Shown in pieces: positions 21,700 through 34,060 of a DNA stretch of 64,000 bases. Source of the DNA: Austropuccinia psidii (lineage: Eukaryota > Basidiomycota > Pucciniomycetes > Pucciniales > Sphaerophragmiaceae); the NCBI GenBank assembly GCA_023105745.1, contig JALGQZ010000008.1:22796866-22860865 (forward strand), in the 5' to 3' direction. Below the pieces are notes generated by a model. It saw only the letters and a program-made list of their open reading frames with translations, did no database searches and had not been told where the DNA came from. A program made the position numbers and the translations under genes. Position 1 is the stretch's first letter. Each line of letters starts with the position of its first letter.

Positions 21700-24600
21700 G
21701 TTGAATGTCTGTTGAGTAATCTGGAAAAATGCATATCTTCAAAGGCTTCCACAAAGGTTTCTATCTCTTCAATTTCTGTCTTTGATGGAATTTCTGACCA
21801 CCACAAGCCTTAATCAATGAATATATATCTATCTCCAACCCATTTAAGTCTTCCAGATTGATATATTGATTCATTTAATCCAAGGTAAAATTGGGTCCAG
21901 ATTTGATTGAAGTAGAGGCCTCTTCTTGTTAATTTTTTCATTTCAATTATTTCATCCCAAAACTTATTACTCAGGTTTCCTTTAATTCCCTATTCAGTAA
22001 ATAACTCTATGAATTGGATATTGTTCAAGTTTTCTCCTGGAAGGTGAGGTGAATATTGGTCTTCACATAAAGATTATTGAGCTTTTTCCCCATGAAGATC
22101 TTCAAAGGTAATATATGGGATGTCAAAGTAGCTGTGTTCATTTTATAGCATTAATTCTGCTTGAGCTTCTTCATTGGGTGGTTTCATGATGAACTCAGTC
22201 TTTTTCAGTTGCCATTCATCAGGTTCTTCTTGTTTGTTCAATTGCCTTTCTAAGTAGTTGTTATGGGTTTTTTTTTTAATTTTTTTATCTTTCTTCCATA
22301 ATTTCAAGTATTTTTCTGTTTCATCAATAATTTCTTCCTTTTAAAGGTAATGATGTTTACCAAATCTGATTTTCTTCATTTTGGGGCTATTTTTATAAGG
22401 GGTTTCATTTGTTTTCTAATTTCAATTCACCAGAACCTGGCAGGTTTCTCTATTATTGGTAATTGTATTGTAAATTATTTTTGGTAACTCATCTTTAGAG
22501 GAGGGGTCTTCAGGATGTTGTTTGAGGGTGTTTGGCCATTGGGTGTTTTGAAATTTTTGGCAAAATTCATCCATTTTTAGAGATATGGATAGCTCTTGGG
22601 GCTTTTGGATCAATTTTATTAATAGATTCCCTTATAATGAAGAAGTGCATTTGAGTTTCTTCACCTGAAGCCCAAATTATTGGAGTAAATCATGATAGTG
22701 TCACCAATCAAGTAGTATTTCCTCCAATTCCCCTCATGTTGAATTTTGGGTTTCTTGTTGTGAGTGATGCTTTGATTGCTATTTCTTCTGGTATAATGTT
22801 GAGTTGTGCACCAGTGTCCACTAATTCTCTGCTCGGATATGTTCCCTTTACAATGAAGATTTCCATATGTCCCAAAGGACAAGCATTCTGAATATTCCAA
22901 TTTGGTATATATTATAATCCAAATGAAAATATTTTTCTTGAAGATCCATTGTTTTTAGTGATTTAACTTTCTCCTTGTCTTTTTCTGATAATTCCTGTAA
23001 TGTATGGACAAAATTTGGTGACATTCCTAGAATTTCTCCAATGGTGAGGTTTATCTTTTGTTGAATGATTTTCTTGATATTTTTATCAACTTCTAGTTTT
23101 GCTTCAACTTGTCTACTCTGAGGCTTTCTGACTTCATTTTCTTCTTTGGGAATTTCTTCATATTCATTCTCATTGGAAATATTTTCAATTTCCTTCTCAG
23201 GTTGGTCTGGGTTTGGAATTGGGTGGGTATGATAACTTTTTCTTCTTCAATGTGAGTTCCTGGAATTCCTACTTTCTCCTTTGGATCTTGAATTTGAGCT
23301 TCTCTTTCCATCCTTTGTTTAGTTTTTCTTAGTCCAATGTGTAATTCAAAGGGGTCATTGTCTGAGGAAATGGTAGGTGGTTTCAAGTTTGACCAGTCTT
23401 TAACATATGAAATTGAATTTCATTTATCTTCTTATTTATTTTTAGTGGACTTGAACTCCTCTTGTTAATTTTTTTATTAAATATTTCTGTGTAAATTTCA
23501 TATTGAGTTCTGCTTGTCCTTTCTCAGATTCCCTTACTACATCCTTGAGGCTTTCCTTTTGTAAGTTTTTTCTATGAAACTCTTGATAATAGTAACAAAT
23601 ATCAAGAGTAAGATGACTATCCTCAGTAGAAAATATAGTGAATTGATCATTATAACCAAAAATTAATATAATTATTAAAAAAATTATATATGAAAAAGAA
23701 AGCTCAAATATTATTAAATCATTTAACAATAAGAAATTCTTAATAATTATGATAGATTATAAGTATTCTATTATTATCAAAGTCACTGAAAGATTTGATA
23801 ATAAGAAATATAAGATCTCTTAATAAGAAAATTATATGTTGAAAATGGTAATATTAACCACTTAGAAAAAATTGAAATATTATTTATAAAAAGATTATCA
23901 CACACACTGTGAAGAGATAAATCTTATAGAAAGATTATATATGAAAAAAACTAGTACTAGATATAAAAGATATCAAAATTCAGGGAAAAACTTACTTATA
24001 ATATTTAATTAATACGATCAGTCAAACACCAACAGTTATAGTATCAAAAAATGTTGTTAAGTTAAAATGGACTTGGTATTTGGGAAGAGATGTTTACTAT
24101 TCTTCATAAAATACTTGGTCTTTGTTCTGTATGAGAGCTTGATTTTGCCATTGGTATTGGATAAGGTGAAGGTGATTTATGTAGCCTGAATGATCTTGGA
24201 AGGGTGATCTGTTCTTCAAGGGGACTATTATGTGGAGTATAACCTTATTATCCTTTTCTTTTTTTGGATTGGTTCTAGGAATAATTCTTTCATTTTTGGA
24301 ATCTTCTGGTGAAGTCTTTCTGTTGCAGAAATTACTTCCTGTCTTTCAGCAGTCTCTTCATTAAAGTTTTATTCCTGGATTTCTTTAATAATGGAAGGTA
24401 ATTTTGATGATGAAGGTTTATCCATTTTTAACTGGTGAATTTCTTTCTTCAAACATGGGTTGAGTTTTTGATTTTATTTCTTTCAAAGAGATCAAGGCAA
24501 AATTTCTCCACAACTTTCAGGTCCCTTTTGCTGGCTCTTGGTTTTGTATTAGGAAAATTGGAATAGATTCTCAATCCCTCTCCTGGTTCTGTTTCTTGTT

Positions 24601-24790
24601 CATGTGGATAAGAGTAATGGTCAGAGTGAGCTGATGATTGAGATTTTTTGCATGTTGATTTTTTTTCATTTTTTTTCTTGACTCCATTCTATGTTATTAA
24701 TTCAATATTTTTTCTGGATTAGTTGTTTTTTTGGGTAAATTGTTTTTGAGTGACTTGTTATTTTAGCCTGAAGTTTATTGACAATGTTTG
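21700..24790 (-). pseudogene. gypsy gag-protease remnant (family C)
   Basis: This is the minus-strand remains of a retroelement polyprotein. The clearest piece is a retropepsin site at 22807-22818, reading SRELVDTGAQLNIIPEEIA with catalytic DTGA intact, followed by RNPKFNMRGIGG and then in-frame TGA stops. Upstream on the minus strand (22920-23080) is LTIGEILGMSPNFVHTLQEL, a linker I associate with rust gypsy polyproteins. The 97-residue Lys/Glu-rich frame at 23093-23386 is probably gag. The remains lie directly downstream (minus sense) of the LTR end at 24800, where TGGTGTTCAAAC could be a primer-binding site. RT and later domains are not found below 21.7 kb. It is dead: stops and frame changes occur throughout. 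Confidence 0.7.
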
Positions 24791-24799
24791 AACACCAGA

Positions 24800-25660
24800 T
24801 GTGGGAACTCCTCTTGTGTTGGATTAGAATGAGGAAGTACCTGTAGGGGGGAATTACAGGTAACTAGTGTTGAATTTGTAATAACTCCTGTAACCAAGGG
24901 TGAAAAGGGTTTATTGCCTTCTGCTCCTAAGATTCTAAACAAAATCTTCTCTGGAGGTCACAAACAAAAATGACATAAGTAAGCGTCTATACAACTGAAG
25001 AAATAATATCTAAGAAATCTCAGATCAGACGTATTAAAAATATAATAAGAGATGCAATGTCAATAAAAATGTTCAAATTTGAGCTTTTTGATGTAACATA
25101 AGGCTATTTAATTTTTATTTTCAGTTCAATCTGGTTGAGTGGTTTCCTTTTTGTGATGAGATACTAGTAAGAGGGGTTATTTAGAATTCGATGAGTTTTA
25201 ATAATGGCAATTTTGTTAAGTTAAAGCTAAAGTAGTGTGAAATATCTTTCAAAGATTTTTTATTTTTTAAAATTAGTTAATAATAAAATAGAATTGCATT
25301 TGTTAAATTTAAAAGGTAAGATTTTTCATATTGAATGTTTAGAGGGGTAGGTTAATTGCAAATCTTGATAAATGAATTTATTTTATTACTGGAAAAAATA
25401 TTTCAATAGATTAGTGACCCTAATCCTGGTTACTGGATAATTTTTATTTTAATACTAAGATACAACTGAGCTGATCTACTGGGAAATATTCAAACACTAT
25501 ACTTTCACTGAGCTTAGCTACTGGGAAAGTAAATTTCCTATAAAATACTGGACTAACTCCCAGGTGAGGGAGGACTTACTCCTGTGCTTATAATGTGCAT
25601 GGGGGAATTTTGAAATTTGAGGAGAGAGAGCACCTCTATTTATACCTTTTGGGAGCCCAA
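24800..25660 (-). mobile_element. LTR of the family B/C group (3' part and promoter)
   Basis: The low end starts TGTGGGAACTCCTCTTGTGT (minus strand: ...CCCACA). A TATAAATAG box lies on the minus strand at 25636-25644, about 840 bp before that end, as expected for the U3 promoter of a minus-strand element. The region above it, to about 26.7 kb, may also be LTR, but no second terminus could be fixed. Confidence 0.55.
25636..25644 (-). promoter_or_regulatory. TATA box in a minus-strand LTR
   Basis: TATAAATAG reads on the minus strand and is followed by GGTGCTCTCTCTCCTC, a pyrimidine-rich initiator-like stretch. The position suits transcription toward the gag-protease remnant below 24.8 kb. Confidence 0.5.
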
Positions 25661-26735
25661 GGGAACTTCTATGGAAGCTGTATTTTTCCACTTTAATTCC
25701 TCTTATTCCTCTTCATCCCATCATGTGACTTTGTTTTTGTTAAGGACCTTTCTTTCATGGGTAAGGTAATAATTTTCCCTCTTCACAGCCTCCATTTACA
25801 ACATGGCTCTTTTTTGGGAGCTGGTTATGAAATGATATTATTGGATTTTCCTTTCATTAATGAGGTTATTTCATTTTTTTCTGGGGAATTTTGTTTTTAA
25901 CAGCCTTTTTTCTGTAACATGATATGCTGTTGGTGGGATCATTATCACATGATGACCTTGTATTTCCCTTGCATATGTCATTCTTTGGTCTTGGTAGAAG
26001 TGGCTGTGTAGTTTATGCAGCTTTCATTGATGTGTTTTTTTTAACTTAAAGCTTAGGTCAGTTGATTCTTCATTCACTTATTAATCTTCTGCTTTGCATG
26101 AGATGATGTGTTTTTTTGAGCCTTACATATTCTGGGCATAGTAATTTGGTTAAGATTTAAATAATTAGGGTTTGTAATGCATGAAGCCTGTTTTAAATAG
26201 CTCTGACTTGCATGAGGTATGAGTTTTGTAAAGAATATTGAGGCTTTTTTAATGTTTCAAGTGGGGCTACTGTGGATATAGAAGGTGTTATGCCTGTGGC
26301 TGTGCTGGAGATTACAATCAGAAATTTCAGTGGGTTAAACTTTGAATTATGCCACTCTCGTGTGTCTAAATGCAAGATAGATGTGTAATTTATGCAGGTT
26401 TAATTTTCTTACTTGAGTCCTGTGGTTATAGGAGTGGTGTGAAGCTGGGAAGGGTTTGTAATTTACAGGGTGGTACCTTAATTTTTGTAACTAGTTTTCT
26501 GTATGTAACTTGATTTTTACATATGCATAATGAAATTGAATAATTTCTTCTAACACATAAGTTACCCTTTGGGTGCCTGTGCCATGGATTTATTAATGGA
26601 CTGCAGCTTATTGATGTAAAGCTGACATTGTGGTGTTAAAATTGAAATCAAGTCTGCCTGTGGGTTGAGTTTATTGCTGTTGTGGGGTACTATGATCGTT
26701 ATCCTGGTGAAAAAGATGGTATTGAATACCACAGA
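25661..26735 (-). other. unassigned stretch, possible upstream LTR sequence
   Basis: The composition is mixed and no long frame occurs. It joins the LTR to the RT fragment above. RNase H and integrase, expected here if the RT belonged to an intact element, are absent. Confidence 0.35.
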
Positions 26736-27400
26736 AATTGTGCTAATTCATTTTTTTCAATTACAAGGCCCAGTCCAGATACTACATGTAAAAGTTCTTT
26801 CAGTTCACTATAGGAAAGTGAAAGTTTTTCACTGATATATTCATACTGACTTTATTGATTTTTGATAAGACTCTTTCTAGTTTTTTCAAGTGATTTTTCT
26901 AATTTTCTGAGCAAACTATTATCTCATCAGCATATATGATTAGCCATCCCTCTGATAGCCCTTCAGGGAATATGGTATTAATAACTATTTGATAATGGGA
27001 AGGCACATTTTCTATATCAAATGGCATCATTAAGTATTCATATATGCTACAGTGGACTATTATTGTTAATATGTTGTGGCATTTTGGGTCAAGAAATTTG
27101 GTGAAAGCCTTTATGAGCATTCATGGCCATCATAAATTTAGCCTGTGAAAATTGTGTTAATGTCCAATGGATCCTAGGTATTTGATATATCCCAGCAAAG
27201 TTGTAGGTATTCAAAGATCTGAAGTCCCCCACCATCCTTGACTTACCATTATACCAGGGCATGATAGCAGGTGTAGTTACCACTTCCCAACAATTACCTC
27301 CTACTTTCCTGATGCCCCTAGGTACAGTGATTCCTTAATTGGGACCTTCAAGGATTCCCTAGCTCTTGGACTAACTGGATAAGCTGGTCTTCTCAACAAG
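26736..27400 (-). pseudogene. gypsy reverse transcriptase fragment (family B)
   Basis: Minus-strand translation in pieces gives LLRRPAYPVSPRARES (27.40-27.33 kb), then VVTTPAIMPWYNGKSRMVGD, then FRSLNTYNF, GFHQ, IYEYLMMPFDIENVPSHYQ and the palm motif as IIYADEIIV, followed by YSELKELLHVVSGLGLVI near 26.76 kb. These are the usual gypsy RT landmarks in order. The catalytic pair is YADE rather than YxDD, and frames change, so the enzyme is dead. Its upstream part (protease and gag) lies beyond the inserted TIR element, from 31341 upward. Downstream, RNase H and integrase are missing. Confidence 0.85.
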
Positions 27401-27450
27401 CACCATGAGAAAAGTGGCTATGCCTGAAAGCAGGGTTTTCATTTGGAAAT
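27401..27450 (+). repeat. left terminal inverted repeat
   Basis: It is the ~50-bp inverted partner of 31288-31337, with roughly nine in ten positions alike by eye over the first 40 bp. Confidence 0.85.
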
Positions 27451-30400
27451 CAGCTAGGACCCAGCTTAGACTGAGCTTGGTCCCTTCCTCTGAACTTGGT
27501 TGCTCCAAGGATTTAATTGTTTGTCAATATTCCAAGTCCTTCTCAGCCTATGGAATATTGAAGAATTTTGAAGTTTAATACTATATACTTTTGATTGGGT
27601 AGAATAGATCTAAAGTACATTATTTTTGATGCTTGCAGATGTTGGGAGAAATTAAAAAATCATTTTGTTCATTATCTCATCTTCATTTAATTATCATGTA
27701 CTAAAAAAAATTCACTTTCACAACTATATCACTAATTTAAGCACTGCCTTTTACCTTTTTAAGGGCTCAATAAGTCAAGCCCAGTTTTTATAATTGAGAA
27801 AGCTTTTATTTTTCTTCTTTGTTTATTTATCATGATAGTATATTGATAATGCTTGTTATTCTTTCTCCAAGAGATTACTTGAGAAAAGATTTCTTTTGGA
27901 TGAGAAAATTTCCTTAGAAGCCTCTATTATTTTAATTTTTTCAATATAACCAAATTATTTGAAATTAAGAACAAAGATAGTCATAGATCTTCTGAAAAAT
28001 ATCCTTAAAATCAAAAAATACAGAATATTTACGTTTTTCTTGCTTTTTTCAATTAAAATTCTTCAATTCCTTTACTATTTTTGGTTTTTTTCCTTTGAAG
28101 TTTTTTCATCATTACTCATAATTCAACCAAATCATTTTCATCGGTGAGAGTAATGAGGAATTTTTTGTAAAGAATATTGACTTTTTTTATAGGATTTTTT
28201 ATTTTTTCAATTTTCATTCATTTTTTATAAATTGAATTATATTTTTCAATTTATTGATGCTATATTCTATAGTTTTCTACATTTAGAATGGATGCATCAG
28301 GATTGTACTGTAAAAACTCAAAGGATTATCCCTTGTTACAGTTATGTACCTTACATCCTGTAGCTGTAAAATTGTCAACAATCATCAAAAATGTTGCAGT
28401 ATCAAGACTTACAAGCCTTGCTACCGTTATATCAAATAGAAAATAAATTAAATAAGAATCAATAACAAAATTAACTTTATAAAAAACCCTCAAAATCTTT
28501 TTGACAAAACATCAAAAAAAAGCAGGATATAGAAAAACAAATTATCAAAATAGAAATACATAACCCAGTTAAAAATGACACAAAAAATATTATTGTTAAA
28601 AATAATAATTCTATATATTTCTCCTTATTTCATCCTGAAAATTAAAAGAGACTTTTCATTGTAATAATGAAAGAAAGAGATACTGATAAACAAAACAAAA
28701 CTACAGCTCAGCTCTTATGAATTTTTCTATAATACATTTTTAGGATTATTTTGACCTTTTATTAAATATTCCGAATTAAGTTAAATTATTTTTGTAAATT
28801 TATATTCTTGCTCTAGAAAATTAACATAAAAAATCTTGCAGTTGGAAATGAAACAAATGATCAGAACCAATGAGCAATACATTTCTCAATATACTCATCA
28901 TCATTTTAGCTGTAAATTTCCAAATTGTGTTCAAATTCCAAGAAATTTGGCTCAAGTAGCTTATCATTTGGGATCTATATGAACATCTTACTGATATAAT
29001 TTATCCAAAAGTATTCTAAAAGAATTATTTAGCCATAATACTTGTCAAATAATGTCAACATTTAAATAAAAGATTAATTTGTCAATCAAAAAATGGATGA
29101 TAACAGTTCTATTATTTCACAGTTCTACTCCTAATTTCATTTAAAAAAGAATATGATTTATTATTTTAATTCAAAATAAAATCAGGGTATGAAAAGTAAT
29201 CTCATTAGTGGGATTCAGTGATCTTGACAGGAAATATTTTCTCAATTCCAATGAAACCAATATCAAAATTTGTGTGAATTCTTTGTAAGGGTTTCAGGAA
29301 TGGGAGGAAAATTCTTAATAGCTTCCTAAAACCACTCTTTTCATCTAGTTGGACATGGCTCAGAATTGATATGTGTATCACTACAAGTTTACCTTCCAAA
29401 GGTTCAAATTTTACTCTGTGTCCTCTCTTTCAATAATATTAATTGAAGAAATAATTTAAGGCCTTTGCTCATCATACATACTAAAAAAAAACAAGAAATT
29501 TTCCTATATTGAAGATTTAAAATACTTGACTAGGTTTAATTTATGATTTGATGAACAAACAATTTTAAATAGCTCATTATTATCAATTTATTTTTCTTTT
29601 AGATAATATTACTTCCTGTAGTTAAGCTTAATTCAATAAGCCTTTGAGTAGTTTGCCAAGTAAGATTTGTGAAGGAGCTTAATCAAAGAGCTTCCTTCTG
29701 TCAGTTATTTTTTAAGACCATATAAGATACCAATTATTACAGAACAATTAGTTTATTTTTTTAAGAAGGAGTTTTTTTTGAATTTCTTTCAATTGATACT
29801 TATTAATGATTGATAATAGCTTATACAGGTGTTTCATATACGTTCTCAAGAATAAATTGAGCTTGAGAAAAAACCAACTAGCTTTTGAATCTATTTTTGA
29901 AATTTAAGTTTGTTAATGTTTTAGTACTTATATACTCACAAAATTGTTTTGAAACTATAAAAATCTTTATGCTATAAACCACAGCTATTATATTGAGGTT
30001 TTGAATATGTCAATAAATCTGAATTGATACCAATAATTACAGGATAGATGAAAAACTCAGAAAAATAAAAAAGTAAAAATCATTCAAAAATTAATTAAAC
30101 AGAAAGAAAGCTCAGTGGATTACTTGAAACTGGGAAAATAATTAATGGGAATAAAGCTGAACCATATCTATGTATGCAGGTCACCTTTCTTGAAATTACA
30201 CCCACACTTTCATTTTCCTCATACTCACTATTGAAGTATTAGTTATTTGAGGTTAAATAATGTATTTGATATAAATACCCCTTAATTTAATTGAAATGAA
30301 ACTTCAAAGTATCAAAATAAATCAAAAAAATACATCTCATTGTCATATATTAAAGTAATTTACTATACAGAGATTTTGGATCATAATAAAAAAATCTTTT

Positions 30401-31287
30401 TAAAGGAATACAAAAAGTGATATATGGGTTTATGTCATAGAGGAAAATTTTTAAAAGTTCAAAGATGATATGAGAGATATTACCTATCCAGCTGAGACTT
30501 ATCTGGGCTATTATTAGGCATTTTTTTTTCTGAAACTCATAATTGATCATAATTCAACTCTTGGTATCTTACAATAGAAAGAATTTATCCCTTATAAAAT
30601 AAAGCCCACATATTCTTCAGTAAAGTTTTTTAGATCCCATCTATAAGTGACAAAATATCCTATATCGCAGTTTATGGGCTGAAATATTGGTAATATTTAT
30701 TTAAGATATATTAAATTTTGGTAATATTTGATTTATGATAATTATGTGTAATAAGACTTCAGATTTTATTTCTAATTTTAGATATATAATACTACTGGAA
30801 GAGGAGAAAAACTAGGGATAGAATCTCTTTCTAAATACAAATGTTAATTAGAAAAGCCACATTTATGGTGAGATATATATTTTATATTGTGCAAATCAAT
30901 CAAAGATTGCTAACCACTAAAGAGTAATTTGGTTTCATTGAGAATCCCTTTCAAAGAAAAAGGGTTCAAATTTAAATATTTCCAACTATTTATTCCACTA
31001 TATTAGATGAGGATAATATTCATAGTGGAATTGCAAAACACACCTCCAATTTTGGTTTGTTTTTTAATAAAATAGTTTGAATTAAAAAGGGAAATAATAC
31101 TGATCTTAGAATGAGATTATTCCTTTGATCCTACATTTTTAAATTCTTGAACTTTGATAAGCATTGGGACACTGATATTGATCCAATTGAATTGGATCTT
31201 TGTGGCTTGAATTCCTTGAAAAACGTCTATTTCTCAATTTTATTTCTGTTCTATCTCCAACCTGAATCCAATCCATATCTCATTGCA

Positions 31288-31337
31288 AATTTCAAATGCA
31301 ACACCTGCTGTCAGGTGTAGCCACTTTTCGCATGGTG
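31288..31337 (-). repeat. right terminal inverted repeat
   Basis: It is the inverted partner of 27401-27450 and is followed directly by the AAG target duplication. Confidence 0.85.
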
Positions 31338-31340
31338 AAG

Positions 31341-34060
31341 TGTGTACAAGGTTTTTTTAGATTGAGTATAATTTCTCCTTAATTTCCAATCATAGAACCT
31401 AATGGTTCTCTACCAGTTTCAAAGGGGATTTTGTATTTATACAGGAGGTCAATTAACTTCTATTTGATTTTTCTATTAATTTTTCATTAAATTCTGCCTC
31501 TTTCAACTTTTCACTTGTGAATGAGTGTTTTTTGAGCTTATTGAATCAGTTTTAATAAAATTAATTTGTTTATTATTATTTAAGGCGCAAAATGTTTGTC
31601 TTTTATTGTCTCCTATGATAAAATACCTATCTCTTTGGCTTGAAATATCTATTCCATAAATTGATAAGTAATCATTTGAAAGTATAAAATAGTTACTGCT
31701 ACAGCTTTCCAATACTAAGAATTCTAATTTTATTCTTATAAATTGAGATTCTTTGATGGAAAATTAATCTTGAATCAATAATTTCAAGGTTTTTGATTCT
31801 TTCACTTGCAACACTAAGTTTAACCCTTTGTATTGGTATAAGCTTGTCTTCCAAATCTGGTATAAGTTTCTATAGATGATTTTTTCAACCCAAGTACAGT
31901 ATGCACTTTTTTCAAACTCTATCCTTTCCTCCTGATTGTTTATCATAGAAATGCTTAAAATAGATCTTCCAGCTATATAGCCAATCCCTTTTGAATTTTC
32001 TTTTCTATGTGGTTTGGCAACCTGTATGTTTGTAAGGCATGTATCAGATGCTCCAACTTGTGGTGAATTGGAGTTGGAATCTAATAATTCATACATTATA
32101 TCAATATTATTAATTTGAGAATTAATTATATTGATTTCATCACTTTAATAAGTTTCTCAATCCTCATTTTCTTTTTTTAGATTCAGACTCTTCCTCTTTC
32201 TCATTTTGGTTATTTCCTTTCACACTTTAATTGACTTGGATTTTTAAGGAAACAATTGGCTAAATGTCCAATAACCCAACATTTGTGGTGATTTATTTGT
32301 TCATTGGTATTATATGGTTTTCAAGGCTCTTTTTTTAAGATTTTTCTGATACATGATCTATTTGGACTCTTTATGTTCAATTTATTCCATGTGCTTCCAT
32401 TTTTTGTTGTTTTCACCATATCCTTCAGTGCATCAATTTAATCTTCTGTAGGAATGTGGGTTTCTGAACCTATGTCTTAGGGAATATTCCAGTTCTCCTC
32501 CACATTTTTTAGTTTTTTCATATGTACCATTTTTTGTGACATTTGTGGATATAGGTAATTCAACCTTTCAGCTTGTTTTAGGAACCAAGTCAAAGGTTTG
32601 TCCTTATCTGGGTCAAATAATGAATTCTAAAGTAAATTCTCAATTTTATGTTTCCAGGAAGAACTATTCCCCTTGGTGAGATTTTGTTTTTCCACATAGG
32701 ACAGATGTTTTTGGCATTTGGCTGTCTTATGCCTTGATATCATTTTGCTGAAAATCTCTCAAATAATGAGCATGGTCTTTTGGTAATTGATTCATTGGGT
32801 ATGGAATAATATTATTGCAGAATATGAATTGTTTTAATAATTGACATATTATCATATTCACTTTCTCCTGTGAATTTTGGCCATTTTTTCAGTTGAGGTG
32901 CTTTTTTCATTAGAAGATGATGATTGTAATTTTAGCTTAATTCTGAGATAAAAAAGTTTGCAGTTTTCACCTTTTTCTTGACAGGACTTCTTATGTGGGA
33001 AAATGGAGTTCATACCTCTGGCCTATTTAAGTCACCATCATTAATATTATCCATTTTCTCAGCAATGAGTCTTATCTAATTTTGAATTTCATATTTATGA
33101 TTCATTCATTCTTCATCACATTTTTTTACATTGTAAAAGAGTGAATTTTTGGTGTGATGTAGTCTTTTCTTCAAATTTTTCAACAGATTTTGATGATTTG
33201 TTTAGTTTTTCTGTCAAATTATAAAATTCTTTCGTCTTAAGTGACTGTTAAAGTTTTTCTTCAGTTTATTTGATATGATTATACAGCTCTCTTTTCCTTG
33301 TATCAACTCTTGATTATTATCAATTAAAGTCTTTGTTTTGTTATTTTCAACCATAAATTGAATATTGTCTGTTCTCTTTTCATTTTTAAGAAGAATTTGG
33401 GATAATGACCATAGACTGTTAGCAATTTCTTTTAATCATAATGGACAGTCTTCATTGACATTTAGAGGTAAGATGTTATCTTAAATTTATGTTAAAGTAT
33501 TCTTAACATCAGGAGACAAAGTTATTCTTGTTGGAAAGATGGTTGTCTCATTCTTTGTTCCTCTTTGTTATTGAATTCGATCAAGGTTCTGGCCATGAGA
33601 GAAGAATTCTCCATGAAATCTTTTTGAATTATTGAGATTCTTTAGCTGGGGGAGTATGGCTTCCTCCAACTCCTTTTCTTGTTCTTCTTCCCTTCTTAGG
33701 GAGTTTGGCTGGATTGAAGCTTTCTGGTAGAAACTACTGGGGATTCTACCTTTATTACCACTCTCTTTTTGTTGCTATATTCCTTTATATATTTGATTTG
33801 AGGTTTGGATGATAGTTTATTCCATAAATTGAATAATTTCACTATTTCCTCCTCTTGAAGTAATTTCTTAAAGGTTTTTCAAGAGTTAATTGCTCTTTTG
33901 TGAATTTGGGGTCACACTCCCCAATACCTATCTTTGTACACTGTTTAGTACTTTCTGTATTGGCTCAAGTATATATCTATTTGACCCTGCTCAATGTTAT
34001 TAACTCCTCATTTAAGGATTCATACTTAGTCTTAATTATGTCCCAGAAACAATAGGACTT
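31341..34060 (-). pseudogene. gypsy gag-protease remnant (family B)
   Basis: Minus-strand pieces follow the order of a gypsy polyprotein. Gag capsid: LKKWPKFTGESEYDNMSIIK (near 32.88 kb), FDPDKDKPLTWFLKQAERL (near 32.6 kb). A zinc-knuckle relic, HHKCWVIGHLANCF, at 32250-32291 has its first Cys lost. The protease region (110 residues, 31764-32096) has the active site degraded to EKSA where D-T/S-G-A is expected. The C-terminal protease landmark FILSNDYLSIYGIDI lies at 31.6-31.7 kb. A final part before RT runs to 31341, where the TIR element cuts in. Stops are frequent. It belongs with the RT fragment at 26736-27400. Confidence 0.8.

Larger units (their letters stand above)
27401..31337. mobile_element. 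3.94-kb non-autonomous CACTA-like TIR element
   Basis: The two ends are inverted copies of each other. The left end starts CACCATGAGAAAAGTGGCTA and the right end, on the other strand, starts CACCATGCGAAAAGTGGCTA; similarity continues for about 45-50 bp (through AAGCAGGG / CAGCAGGT and CATTTG). The element is flanked by AAG at 27398-27400 and 31338-31340. A 3-bp target duplication and ends starting CAC are marks of the CACTA (EnSpm) superfamily. Taking out the element and one AAG rejoins the gypsy pol frame exactly (…KPCTHL then LRRPAYP). The interior is AT-rich, with no frame above 66 residues and no transposase, so it must have been moved in trans. Confidence 0.85.
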
